Source: Anthonomus grandis grandis (lineage: Eukaryota; Arthropoda; Insecta; Coleoptera; Curculionidae). From it: a stretch of DNA of 64,000 nt. Position 1 is the stretch's first letter, and the number at the start of each line of letters is the position of its first letter. The notes beneath the pieces were generated by a model. It was not told the origin of the DNA, made no database searches, and worked only from the letters and a program-made list of their open reading frames with translations. The position numbers and the translations under genes are program-made. The DNA lies in the NCBI RefSeq assembly GCF_022605725.1, contig NC_065553.1, positions 5,580,001 through 5,644,000 of the forward strand, written 5' to 3'. Shown here in pieces: positions 42,481-54,800 of this stretch.

Positions 42481-45234
42481 AGTAAAGTTAGTTTCCTTTG
42501 TTAGATGTGCGGTTTACATGATGGAGTAAAGAAGAGAATGTGCTTTAAGTAAAGCTAACTATACTAATTTCATTAGAGAGACTATTGGATGCTATTTGGA
42601 ACTAAATATATCGTGTGTTAAAAAAGTTCTGCATCTTCTTAATAATTCGTGAAAGCGCCCTTTTACCATAAAGTATATAAAAATTATAGGTCTCTTAAGA
42701 TCTGTTTTCAGATCTACATTAAATAGAGAACTTTGCATAAGCAAGAGGTATCACAATAAGTAGTAGAGACCGAAATTGTTTTTTTTTGTAGAATGGTATA
42801 TTTTTTATGCATTTTCTAATTCTACACATAATTTTAACACAACTTCATGTAATAACTTCAACACTGTTGACTGACCGAGTGGAATAGTTTGTCACACAAG
42901 ATGGTTCCATTGATTTTGATTGGCTTATTTTTGACGTACATCAAATATGATAATATTGACGTTAATTACATTTTAACTGTCGTATTTGACTACTGTCTTT
43001 TTTCATGTTCTCGATGGGTGGAAAACAAGCTCTCTGATTTTCTTCCAGTTTAACATTTTTAACTAATTTTATAGCTTTTTGCAGTTTTTTGTGATTTTCC
43101 GTTATCATGGTTTAATAAATTATCTTACAAGCGTGCAAACATCCAATTATCGTGCAACTACACAGAGCAGAGGGCAGATAAATTTTTCAATTATGACATA
43201 ACTGTTTTCTGATAATGTTGAGGTGCATTTTGGATGTATCGTTTAATTTTAATTGATTATGATTTAATCCTATTTTGAACATATCTCTATGTCACAGTTC
43301 TCAATTTTTACATTTCAATTGTAATTCTTAGATCTTTATCCTCGGCAGATCAATGTCAGGAATTTCCATATCCTTGTCTTCATCTAAGTTAAGATATTTG
43401 TGCAAATATGTTTTATGCACTAGTCTGTACACTAGTATTTGCCCAGACAGTCACAAAAATCATAGATGTTTTAAATTTCCGTTGAACTCATCCTTTCCAA
43501 CAATTTTCTGGTTCCAATTTTAATAACCTTGATAATCCTGACTTAAATGGCATGCTGTATCATGTTCATCAGATAAAATTGAAATGCAAAGTGAGCATAA
43601 TTATTCAAAGGCCCCTGACGCAAAAAACTCCTACTTATATGCAAACTAGTCCCAAAGTGTGTCTCAAAATGTACCTAATTTTTGTTGATGTTCAAATTGA
43701 GGGAGAACATCTTTATTTAGTTAATAAAGAAGCTTTAAGTTCATTTCAAGAACAAGATTTTTCAAAAATCATGGTTGCAAATCTTAGTTAAGTTCTAATG
43801 ACCCAAACATCTTACTTGCTAGATCTTGACACTGTAAATCTAGATAACATGCTAATATCCTCCAACTCTGATTTCTCAGCAGGAGCCATAGTGACAAATA
43901 CTATTTTCTTCTTAAAAATAAGATAGGCTTATACTATTTTCTTATGTTTCATGTTCCTTACTTACTGGAGACAACCCAACTGGCTTGTGACACATTTACC
44001 CTATTGTGACTAACCAAAACCAACCAGTAGAAATTTAGTGATAATGCAAGTTCTTTTAAAGTTGCATTAAAAATTCTTTATTTTGTTTTATTAGAATCTT
44101 GTTTGGAATAGGTCAAATTTAATACCGAGGGGGACATTTATTGACAGAAATTGCGTTTTTTTGACGTATGTATATTCTATATAGATAATACTCAAATATT
44201 CAATCAACGTTAATACCATGCTTACAGTTCACAGTATTTAATTGAGACTGTATTGTAACTATTTTTAGGCATTGAAGGCCCTTTGATATATCGGTTTCAA
44301 TTCATCAATACAATATTTAAAAGACAAATTAGTCTTGCTTTCTTTTATTTCAAATTTGCTCTCATATATTTCTGATGTTAATTTATAATTATTGTTAAGT
44401 ATTTATATCTAAATATCTTCAAAGTTTCGACTTAAATGTCCTAAGTAAGCAATTTTTCTTGAGAATTTAATTAAAACCGAATAATATGTTAGCTGATGTG
44501 TTAATTGATGAAAAAAATTATGAGTGATGTCTGAGATATGGAATATTAGCATTTATTTTTCTTCCGCAACTTTCAAATCCAAAATTAACAATTTTAATAT
44601 GATGTGGGTATTTTTAACCTGATAAGCATATTGTAAATTTTACAATAAAACTAAATTCTATTTAAATATATCTCTTATCTTAATATGATGAACCTGCAAT
44701 TCTGCGAATATCTCGCAATAGATCAGGTTTAAATTTCCCGCCTCCTGCCATCCAAGTTGATAGCCCCTGTCCTTGAAAACGTCAATAGAGATATCAATGG
44801 AGTTTCTGTCTAATCATTAGGCAACACGCATTTCTCTATCTTTGTGTTTTGGGATAAAAAACATTTGCTATGTTCAGGGCCTTGAAAACTTTACGATTTA
44901 GGGAACAATAAAAAGCTTCTACTCCTCGACATTTAGATGGCGCTAATACTTAAACTACCACTTTAACCGAGGCTAGACGATAGGTCAAGTATCAAATTAT
45001 GTCATATAAAATGCAGCCATTGTTTAGAGTTCTTTAGCTTACACATGCTTTCTTTTTACTTTTCTCTTCTCTTACTGTGAAAAATCTTAACAATATTGAT
45101 CTGTTCTCATACTTCGCACAATGTTTTTCCAGTTGTTTAGTTCATTGAATTGTGTCAACTGTGATTAGTTTTCTTTTGGGTGTGCTGACATGTGGGATAC
45201 TGGAATTTTTTTTTTACAAGAAAAAAAGGTGGTT
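42481..45234. other. Long AT-rich intergenic stretch without recognised genes
   Basis: Nothing with coding conservation is seen. The 79-codon frame at 43552-43791 has no recognisable domain. Several short transposon scraps may be present but cannot be supported. Confidence 0.4.
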
Positions 45235-46110
45235 TTCAGAGTTGTTAGTTATTTGATTTATAATAGTTACTAAGGAATACCACTAATAAATGGGTATAAC
45301 CTTCCTTAAATGAAGTGTCCTTCCTTCCTTAATGGAGTATCCTATAACCTTTCGTTACACCCTGTATAAATTCTATTTTGCAAACTTTGCTCTTCAACAA
45401 CAAAGTTCCTCATTAAATTAAATTGTAAGTTTATACATTATGAAATTCGGAAGAATTTTTATATATATTATTTAATATTTTAACATGCATATATAACTGC
45501 TAATTTTGATTATACAAATTATCAATTTTTTTTCTATAATCTTTTTATAATATAGTTATACATTTGTGAATTTTTCTATCTTTTGTTTCTGTTGCTAGAA
45601 TGTTCACTTGTTGCATATTTCATTGCTAATTTGTTGATAGTTTTTTTATTATTATAATATTTACTAAGGAACATTACTGGTGAATTGAGTATGCAGTAAT
45701 GTCTTTTGAATTTTTGACCTTCATACATTTATTATAACCTTTAGTAACACCCTGAATAAATCCTAACTTACAAAGTTTGTTCTTCATACAACAAAGTTCC
45801 TATTTAAATTAAGTTATAAATTTATATATTATGGAGTTTGGAAGAATTTCTATATTTCATTTAATGTTTTAACAAGCATGTTTAACTGTTAATTTTTATT
45901 GTATAACTTTTGCATTTTTTGCTATAATCTCTTCTTATAATATAGCAATACATTTTGTGAATATTTTTTGTTTCATATTTTGTTTTGTGAGCAAAATTCA
46001 AATTTGGCGCCATACTCAAATTTTAAATTACCCGCTATTATGACGTCACAGACCCATTTTCACTTCCGGTTAGTACTACTGCTCGACATTCAGAGGGCGC
46101 AACAGTTAAT
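45235..46110. repeat. Two-unit tandem repeat (period ~394 bp) plus GGGCGC core, copy B
   Basis: Units start near 45235 and 45625, aligned on TTACTAAGGAA (about 45267 and 45661) with ACAAAGTTCCT and TTTATA.ATTATG.A.TT.GGAAGA. Each unit contains a TAACACCCTG-like string. Followed by GACGTCACAGACCCATTTTC and CATTCAGAGGGCGCAACAGT at 46088-46107. Same organisation as 31327-32400. Confidence 0.65.
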
Positions 46111-46164
46111 CGGCGTTTAGTGCCCTATTGGATCTTGTGGAAGTTTCCTATCAAAGAAGTAATA

Positions 46165-46480
46165 ATCTATGGCGACGTTTTCTAACACATCAGACGTATC
46201 AATTCATATTCAGCTCTAATTCTATCTTGTAATACGTTAATATTTACCTGCTTTGTTGTATAAACTTTATATTTCAAATGACCCCCAGAGAAAGTAGTCT
46301 AGGGGTGTAACATCAGGACTTCTTGTTGGCCATTCAATTTCACCTCTTATGCCAATCAAAAGATTTGGAAAACCGTATCTAAGAATCTTCTTACATTAAC
46401 TTCAAACTCCTCATCTTGTTGAAACCATATTTGATGAAAGTTAGCATTAGCAGGTGTTATTTTTGGTACAGTCTGACTTC
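46165..46480 (-). pseudogene. Mariner transposase C-terminal remnant
   Basis: Minus strand with breaks: FHQIWFQQDE (second catalytic Asp block, shortened), FEVNVRRFLDTVF, then VKLNGQQEVLMLHP in shifted frame for the SPDLTPLDYF block, and KYKVYTTKQVNINVLQDRIR. The order WFQQD ... RRFLD.VFP ... HLKYKVY matches mariner transposases. It lies directly beyond repeat copy B, linking that repeat to this transposon. The segment ACGTTTTCTAACACATC...TTCATATTCAGCTCTAATTC recurs at 50337-50385. Confidence 0.7.
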
Positions 46481-46961
46481 CCAGCAAAAATTTAAATTAT
46501 TATTTACTTAAATAATAAAAAAAGTAGTTTATAAACTGTGATAAAAGACAGCAGAGAACAAGAAAGATAAATAATTTTATATATTTAATTTACTTTATTT
46601 TCCTTGGTAACGGTAGTAAACTTAACTACCGAAACATTGGTATAAATTAGGTGATTTTATTCAATAAAAATGTTATTGCGTCCTCTTCAATTTCAATAAT
46701 ACAAACAAAATTAAGTATAATATTAGAAACAAGAAACGAGCTTAAAGGTCGATAGATAAAACTCAGTTCATAGATATACAGATCGTGTTATCGTGAGCTA
46801 CGTATTACCCAAAATAATGGCAACACCGCTTGGTTGCGGCTTGCAGGTGGTAGAATTTTTCGTTTTTATTTTTTGAACCGGGAGTCAGCAGACCTCACTT
46901 TGCTGTGTTACTGCACGTAGCATTAATAATTTTTGAGCGTTATTTTCGTGTTTTTTTCACT
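46481..46961. other. Intergenic, likely mariner 5' flank
   Basis: No gene. The last 100 bp before 46962 (CTTGGTTGCGGCTTGCAGGT...) probably belong to the mariner whose coding region starts at 46962. Confidence 0.4.
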
Positions 46962-47996
46962 ATGGCTGTTTATACCCCTTCCGAAAGAGTTCAACTAATT
47001 AAATGGTTTTATGGAGGCAATTCGGCAGTACAATGTAGAGATTTGTATTCAGTGACATTTGAGAATAGACCGATTCCTTCTGCAAAAACGGTTTTAAATG
47101 TGGTTACAAATTTTGAGACATCTTTTCGTCATCAAGATTGTAAAAAATGCCACACAAAACGTCAAGAACCACCTGTTGAAGTGGTCCAGGATATAGAACG
47201 GCGGGAAGAAATGGTTTGCAGTACCCTAGAACTTGATTCGACACGGTCCACTAGAAGTGTTGGAAAGGAACTGGGAATGAGCAATAAAACTGTTGCTCGT
47301 ATCTGGAAAAAATATGGGTACAAATGTTTCAAGTATTGAAAAACTCAGGAAATATTTCCTGAAGACCAGTTGCGAAGAATGGAATTTTGTAAAACCATGA
47401 TGGAAAAGGCAAATGAAAACGAATATTTTTTAAAAAATATTTTGTTTTCTGATGAATCTTCTTTTTCTTAATGAATGGCAAACATAATCCTTGTTCGTTA
47501 TTGGTTTCAGGAAAACGAGCACAGAAGTTTTCAGTTTCGTACCCAGTATCCTTAGAAATTGAATGTTTGGGCAGGTATTTTGGGCGACAATGTTATAGGG
47601 CCATTTTTTATTGATGGCACTTTAGACGCCCAAAAGTACTCTGAGTTGCTGCAAAACCAAGTTCATCCTGCCATTCAAATCCTACCTGATGTAGTAAAAG
47701 AATTTTTAACAAATACTTTTCCTAACCGCCTTATTAGTGGGACTGGCGATATTAAATGGCCCCCTAGATCTCCAGATTTGTCTCCAAATGACTTTTATCT
47801 TTGAGGTTACCTTAAGCAGACCATTTACAAGCATGAATTTAGTAGGCCAACAAATTTAGAGGAGTTGCGAAATAAAATTGTCGAAGGTGCCAATTCCATT
47901 TTACCTGAAACTCTTTTAGAGGTGCGAAATAGCTTTTACGATAGGTTAAGTTTTTGTTTAGCGAAAGAAGGCGGTTTATTTGAGCCTTTTATTTAA
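46962..47996 (+). pseudogene. Mariner-type transposase, second family, broken
   Basis: ATG 46962 opens an N-terminal HTH domain (YTPSERVQLIKWFYGGNSAV, PIPSAKTVLNVVTNFE) and a second HTH (STRSVGKELGMSNKTVARIW). After a stop at 47337 come ILFSDESSF (first Asp), then a frame change, NVWAGILGDNVIGPFFIDGT, a deletion where the second catalytic Asp block should be (between QILPD and VVKEFL), and WPPRSPDLSPNDFYL (third Asp) with a stop in place of the following Trp. The tail to 47996 ends KEGGLFEPFI. A homologous N-terminus occurs at 58678-58487. Confidence 0.82.
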
Positions 47997-48397
47997 AAAA
48001 TAATATGTTGTTAAGTTTGTTTATTAGAGTTTTATTTCTGATTTTTATCAGAGTTGATATTTTATTTTTTATTAGAAAAACGCTTTAATTTTCATTATGC
48101 AAAACACAGCATATTAAACATTTTAAGATTACAATTCTATGCGGGTTTTACACATTGTCATGTCTGTAAAACCCTCATTAGAATAAATATTTTAAAAATG
48201 CATGGTTTTTCGCATAATATTTTGGGACATTTTGTCGCCACACGACACATCTCCCAAGAAAGTCAGATGTTTACTAATCCCGTCCTCGGGCCGGCCGGGG
48301 CGGTGCTCTGTCGCAGGCACTCGTAAACGCGCGACGTTGCAAAATTTCGCCTCTATGCGGTTTCCTACAAGTAACGAACGAAAACACGATCTGTATA

Positions 48398-49180
48398 TTT
48401 ACACTTGAAGACACCGAATTAGAATGGCAGGACAATGTGAAATACCTCGGAATAAACCTCCACAAGAGGTTGAACTGGGGAGATCACATGGCTGCCAACA
48501 TAGCAAAGTGCAAGAAAGCAATGACACAAGAAACAAAGCTGCTTATAATAAAAGCAGTTATGAGAGCTCAGCTGACGTATGCCTCAACGGTCTGGGGGTA
48601 TGCGTCCAAAACCAACATCAAGAGACTTTCATCCGCAGAAAACCAGTGCATTAGGACCACCCTAAAAGCACCTTGATTTATTAGGAACATTGATATACAT
48701 CGAGACATAAATTGGACTTCGATCCCCCAATTTATACTCAACAAGGCCCAAAAATTCTATGAAAAACTAAGAAATCATCCATGCCAAGATCTGCAACACC
48801 TAACAAACTACGATCCAGCAGTAGAAAGACAAAGACGGGTCTATTATAAAAGACCCAGGGATTTGCTTACAAGCATCCCAGAAATGATTGAAGAACTACG
48901 AGCCCTGCCGTAGAAATACGGAGATACAGGGAAGAGACAGCACTCTGAAAAGAGGCGCTCTTCTAGAAAAGAGCAAGAGGCAACCGAACATAGAGGTTCC
49001 GGTTAAGCAGGTTTTCCGACCCGTAACCGGGCAGTGGAGGTGAGAGGTCAAACCTTGCTTGGTGAGTGGTTTAGTGGGTATTTCTATCTAGGAGAGTCCC
49101 ACACTATCCAGCTCAAGGTAAAAGAGCATTCCCTGGGTGTGCGTAAAAGAGCATTCCCTCACCTTACCAAAAAAAAAAAA
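48398..49180 (+). mobile_element. 5'-truncated Jockey-type LINE with 9-bp TSD and poly-A tail
   Basis: Flanked by ATCTGTATA at 48389-48397 and 49181-49189. It starts inside the RT thumb region (LEDTELEWQDNVKYLGINLH), continues AQLTYASTVWGYASKTNIKR, and after one stop (48674) reads NIDIHRDINWTSIPQFI to a C-terminus near 48913. A 3' UTR with a duplicated GTAAAAGAGCATTCCCT motif (49121 and 49143) follows, then a poly-A tail ending at 49180. Start, tail and TSD define the insertion exactly. Confidence 0.85.
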
Positions 49181-49189
49181 ATCTGTATA

Positions 49190-50150
49190 AAAAGATCGCC
49201 TCAAGTAAATCATTGGATTTAAGATTATTACACGTATTTAATTAAATATAACGAAAGGTGTCGTTATAGATTTAAGTTTAGACGTAACTCCCAATAAAAT
49301 AAGTAAATTATTATGAATTCGTCACAACAATATAAATTTTACTTAAGATAATAATAATCAAAATGTATAAAATCGTAATAAATTATATAACTATATGAAA
49401 ATATATAATAATATTAATAAATGTTTTTTATGTACTCAACTTAAAAAAACATACAAAGTTTCATGTGGAAAATACGAGTAAATAAAAGGCTGATAGTGTG
49501 AAACTCAAGTGTGAAAAATACTAATATCTAAATTTAGAAGCATTTTTATATAATATTTATTTTTATTTTTTTTTAATACAAATCAAACAAAATTTTTAAA
49601 CCAAACCAAAAAGCTAAATCAATGCCGGACACAAGGTTCAGAAGGCTATTTACTGACCATCAAACATCGTTATTGTAAATAAATGTTTTCTCACATTAAC
49701 TGAAATATGTAAAGAGTGTAAGTTGATATCAAAAAAATTAATTGGTCTAGCAATATTGTAAGAAAATTACCGTTTAAAGAGTTCAGTTCGATGTCTGGGA
49801 ATTTGAAACGTTTTTCTTCGAAGATTCAAATGAACATGAGTACTAAAGGAAATTTTACGATAAAGGTAAGGTGGGCTACGGTCTTTTAAAATTTTATAAT
49901 AAAAACACAATGAAATCTACATTTAGACATATTCAGCCACTTTAGTTCAGTCAATTTATGTGATACATGATTTCATCTGCAGATGCCAAAAATAAGTCGA
50001 ATACACGAATTTTGTAACTTTTGTATTCTTTTCCTGCCCTCGATAGTCCAAACACCACCACCAATTACATTGAGATAAAACTAGCGAGTCACAAAGCAAA
50101 ATTTTATGTTTATATCCTAATACACTTTGACATTATCCAGGGTGGCCAAC
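49190..50150. other. AT-rich intergenic region
   Basis: No gene. The part 49600-49830, read on the minus strand, has a weak LINE C-terminus look, but not enough to assign. Confidence 0.35.
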
Positions 50151-50384
50151 TAAGAATGCAAGTTACTGTATATTTGGCGCCATACTCAATTTTTAAATTA
50201 TCCGCCATTATGATGTCACCTATCCGTTTTCACTTTCGGTTAGCTCGACATTCAGAGGGCGCAACAGTCAATCGGCGTTTAGTGTTCTATTGGCTCTTAT
50301 GGAAGTTTCCTATCTAAGAAGCATTAACCTATGGCTACGTTTTCTAACACATCGGGCGTTATCAATTCATATTCAGCTCTAATT
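50151..50384. repeat. GGGCGC-core repeat, copy C, interrupted by a MITE
   Basis: Shares TTTGGCGCCATACTCA...TTTTAAATTA, CATTCAGAGGGCGCAACAGT (50250-50269), ATCGGCGTTTAGTG and TCATATTCAGCTCTAATTCT with copy B. The sequence is then interrupted at 50385 by a separate inverted-repeat element and appears to resume at 50649. The 387-394-bp tandem units are not present here. Confidence 0.6.
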
Positions 50385-50648
50385 CTCGGAACGTACTCAT
50401 TGCAGAGGCTTGCGGTAAAAAACATTATATTATACTAAAACGGCCAAGAGAAAATATTTTAGAGTTTCTAAAATGACCGCTAGGGATCGTAACTGCGATT
50501 CGAATTTCGATATATTACTTTAACAGAAGAATACTTGATATTCTCTAAAAAAAAAGAGTGGCGGCAGGGTATTCAAAGGTTATTCAGAGAGTTTTTCCAC
50601 AATTATAATGTTTTTTACTGCAAGCCTCTGAAATGAGTACGTTCCGAG
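50385..50648. mobile_element. 264-bp MITE with ~43-bp terminal inverted repeats
   Basis: Left end CTCGGAACGTACTCATTGCA, then GAGGCTTGCGGTAAAAAACA, is mirrored at the right end with two mismatches (GAAATGAGTACGTTCCGAG at 50630-50648). No coding capacity. It sits inside repeat copy C, so it is younger than that element. The TSD is not certain. Confidence 0.85.
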
Positions 50649-50869
50649 ATACAATACCTCGCATTCTAAGTTGACAACCTTGTATATGTAGATATATACT
50701 TTGTCATTATCCATAATAACTTTTCCAAGCTTCGGACCATTTGCTCTAAAGTCCTGCTAAAAACCAATTGACCGTAACCGTCCCTTCCACCCTCTCACAT
50801 GAAGGGTCGAAATTACCCAGTAAGAAGGGAAGCCATCATGCTACAGTAGTGTATAAAGTCCATTATCCC

Positions 50870-51200
50870 ACATGCGGGGCGCCCTTATCTTCCAGAAAGC
50901 AGCGGTAGCAGGACCCTCGATCCAAAATGGCCTTCGGAGGGGGAGCGACGTCAAGTTTATGGCGATCCTGGAATTTACGGCTGCCAGTTAAGGTCCCAAG
51001 AGATGACCGTATATATTCTTCGGTCGGCAATAGGGACGGAATGGGGAGCGATGGTGGGTTTATTGTATGACGGGGCGGAATCCGAAGCGAAATATATTGG
51101 CCGTGTAAAATGCCCCGCTTCTTTAATAGATTCCTTCGGTTGCCTTGATGGGCTTTTTCGACATGTTTATGCGACCGCTTGAGGAATATTAATAGTTAAG
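50870..51200. promoter_or_regulatory. GC-rich unique block, candidate regulatory region
   Basis: About 330 bp of balanced-to-GC-rich, high-complexity sequence with no open frame, inverted repeat or resemblance to other repeats in the window. It contains caudal/Hox-like TTTATGGC, TTTATTGTATG and TTTATGCGACC strings. The motif reading is weak because such strings are common. What stands out is composition and uniqueness in a transposon-dense neighbourhood. Confidence 0.35.
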
Positions 51201-51275
51201 GGATATATTTGGGGAAAGGTCTATTAGGTATTTGGTAGGATCTAGGAGCTTATCGATAAAATCCTTACAGTATAA

Positions 51276-51760
51276 ACTAGTGTTGGGTGATATATCGCTG
51301 GCCGCGATTTTTCATACAATAAATAATTTTTCATTAATCATAAGCGTTACCGGTGATTTACTTTTTTTAAAAACGGTGATCGGTGATCAAAGTGAATACT
51401 GCAATCGGCGAATTGACGTCGACACCAGCATTGGATGACCTCCGAAAATATTATATAATATCATTATTTTTATCGGAGTTTCAGAAATGTAGAGAATACG
51501 GGGCTTAGAGGATTTATTTATGCACTAAATCCTTCATATCAATTTCCTAATAGAAAGAAAATTTACATACCTGCACAATATGAGGAGTGCCTTAACAATT
51601 GGCGTCCATTTATGAATAGTAATGTTAAAAAAAAAGGCTAATAATTGATTGCTGGACCGCAGTCAATATGGAAAGTTTCACTACACTCACTGTCCATTTC
51701 ATTGATGCTATATTCCAATTTAGATCTTTGTTGAATTTTCACCTATGAAAGGCTTACAAA
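51276..51760 (+). pseudogene. hAT-family (BED-type) transposase remnant with possible 5' TIR
   Basis: Starts near CTAGTGTTGGGTGATATATC, reminiscent of hAT termini. At 51502-51640 the frame reads GFIYALNPSYQFPNRKKIYI (the hAT LNPSY.lPsR motif). At 51641-51748 it reads IDCWTAVNMESFTTLTVHFI, then DAIFQFRSLL (the TDcWTs.n..syl.iTaHfid block). Only these two blocks survive. This is distinct from the TTF-type hAT that begins at 51881. Confidence 0.7.
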
Positions 51761-51880
51761 AATAAATCGAATTGTATCAGATTGGATCCTGTTAGAAAAA
51801 AGTTATAACGCTTTCAATATTAAAAACGCTACCATTAAAGAATTATGATAGAAACAAATTTTTACTGTTTTAAATTTGGT

Positions 51881-54800
51881 CAGTGGCGGTTGCTCCATAA
51901 GGCCGTGTGGCCGCGCGCCCCTCCAAGACAATGTGCAACACCAATTTTTTTTTTACATTTTACATTGTGTTACTAAGTAAAAATTTAAACTAAAAAAAGT
52001 CGTATCTAACCATCACATTCGCTCTTATCTATAACTCTTCGTCCTCGTTGGCACGTGCACACGTGAGAAGATTGAATCATATGGCTGGGGCTGGGCCGCG
52101 CAAAAACAGCGCCGTCCGCCTCGACATGTACCGATACTACCGATAGTACCGATGTAGGATTTCGGCGGCGTGAGCATGCACGAGGCCCTGTAATATTCAG
52201 GTTGCATAAGGTCAATTAGGGCGCGGATTTTCTGCGGCCTGATGTTTTTATTCTGCAAGGAAAGGCGCGTTTTAATCGGCAATTAACGAGGTACTGTTTT
52301 GTCGATATTATCGATTTTTGTATTGGTGGTATCGTTATTGGGCTTTGAGGATTTTTTTACGTTTTATGATGAATAATATTATTGAAATCAATTTTGATAG
52401 ACTGCCGTTGGCCGATAAGGTCAAAATTAAAGAACTGAGAAGGCCCTTGCCAAATTTAAATTTAACGTAAACTAGTACGCGAAAAGCCGATAACAGATCT
52501 TTTACCCGACGATTTTCAAAGGATATTTATGAAAAAAATAAGTGGATATGTGGGTGTGAAATAAGAAATTTGTTATTCTGTTTCCCGTGTCTGTTGTTTT
52601 TTAAAGCTGACTCTAGAATGGACTCCAACTGGGCAAGGAAAGGAATCAGTGATTTACACCATCTTCCTGAGAAAATGAGAAAACATGAATCGTCTCGTGA
52701 CCACATCAATTCTTGCACTGCTTTAGCTATACTCGGTTAGGTTAATATTATGACACAGTTAAGCTCTGCTTACAGAGAAAGTATTATTTTACATAATAAT
52801 AACGTCGAGAAAAATCATCATATATTAAAAAGGATAATTAGTTGTGTAAAATTTTGTAGTGCTTTTGAACTAGCACTTAGAGGTCATGATGAAAGAGAAT
52901 CCTCAGAAAATCAAGGAATATTTAAAGAGGTAATTAACTTTACTGCAGAGCTCGACAATACATTAAAGGAACACTTGCGTACGGCTACTGTTTTTAAAGG
53001 GACCTCAAATATTATATCCAAAACGAAATTCTCGATAGTATGTTACAAGTATGTAGAGAAGAAATTTGCAAGCAAATTGAAAATGCTGACTATTTATCAA
53101 TCCAATGCGACGAAACCACTGATGTCTCGAATTATTGTCAAATGGTGTTAATATTAGGTATTTTTATGAAGAATCCATCCGTGAACATTTTTGGGTTTTT
53201 TTAAGGGTTACAGATAAAACAGCCACTGGATTAAAAACATGCATAGAAGATCAAATTGATCCCCTAGTTTTAAAAACTCCTCAAAAATTGATAGCACAAA
53301 CTTATGATGGTGCAAATGTTATCAGCGGCTTGAACAACGGTGTTCAAGCTCAAATTAAAAAAAAAATACCCAAATGCCCATTTCATTCATTGTTATGCCC
53401 ATCAATTAAACCTAATAATGCAGAAATCGGCATCACAAAACGCTAAAGTTCGCGTGTTCTTTAGTAATCTCTCAGCAATACCCGTTTTTTTTTCAAACTC
53501 ATCTCATCGGTGTGACGTTTTACAAGAAATCATAAATAAAAGATTACCAAGAGCGGTTGTTACTAGATAGAACTATAATATTCGCACAGTTAATTTTGTT
53601 TACGAAAATCGCAAAAAACTTATAGAAGTGTTTGAAGAAATTGAAAGTAGGTGTGAAAAAGGCGTTACGTCAAATGAAGCTTCCGGTCTACGAAAAGCAT
53701 TGGAAGATCCAGAATTTGTTTTTTGGTTAACACTTTTTCACAGAATTTTACCACACGTTGACATACTGTACAATCAGCTTCAATCTAATAATAAAGACAG
53801 CGTTCAGTTGCAAAAAGAATTGTTAATTTTTGAGAAAAATATTTCTAATATCCGAAATGAAACTGATTCGATTCAAAAGATTGTCGAATCCGAATTTCCT
53901 ACGCCTAAGAGAAGACGAACCGATGATAATTTTCGAAGTGTTATTGCCAAAGAAAGTTGTGATACAATTACAACTCAAATGAAGGATCGTTTTTCCTATC
54001 GGGGTCATTTGCAAGCCGCTTACCTGTTTAATACAGAAAAATATTCAGAATTTTCAAAAAAGTTTCCTGTAGCAGTTTTAGATGATGTAGCTTCATTTTA
54101 TCCAATGCTGACCAAATCAAGGCTAAGAACAGAATTAGAGGTAATCTATTCGAGAGATGATTTAAAAGAAATAGTTGGAGCAATGAATCTTCTTTCATTT
54201 ATCATGGACAACACCCTTCATGAGACGTTTATTGAAACGTCAAAAATATTAAAAATTATCGTGACAACTCCAATGACCACGGCAGAAGCAGAACGTACTT
54301 TTTCTACGCTTAAACGCATAGACATTTTTTCGCGAAATACCATGCTTAATGATAGACTAAATGCTCTGGCTATGATGTCCATTAATTGAAATTTGGTGCA
54401 TGAAATAAATAATTTTGATCACTAAGTATTCGAAAAATTTATTTCCATGAAGGACCGTCGAGCGGATTTCTGTTTTAAAAAATAGCTCCTCTCGCTTGTT
54501 TATAATGTGTAAATATGTTATTACCATAAAATGATCTCGAAATTAGTATTCTAAAATATACCTAAATGGATACCATGGATATAACAATAATCCATGTAAA
54601 TAGTAAATACTTACCTTATTTTTATGGTTCCTTTTTCGTACTAAGAAAATGCCTTTATTCTTAGTGAACTGACTTATATGATATTATTAAAAGACTACTC
54701 TGATATTACAGTTTTTTTTTCGTTGAGTTCAATCGATCCTGGATTCAATTTAGGTAAAAAAGATAGGTAAACTTTTATTCAAAACGTGCCATTGTTTTCG

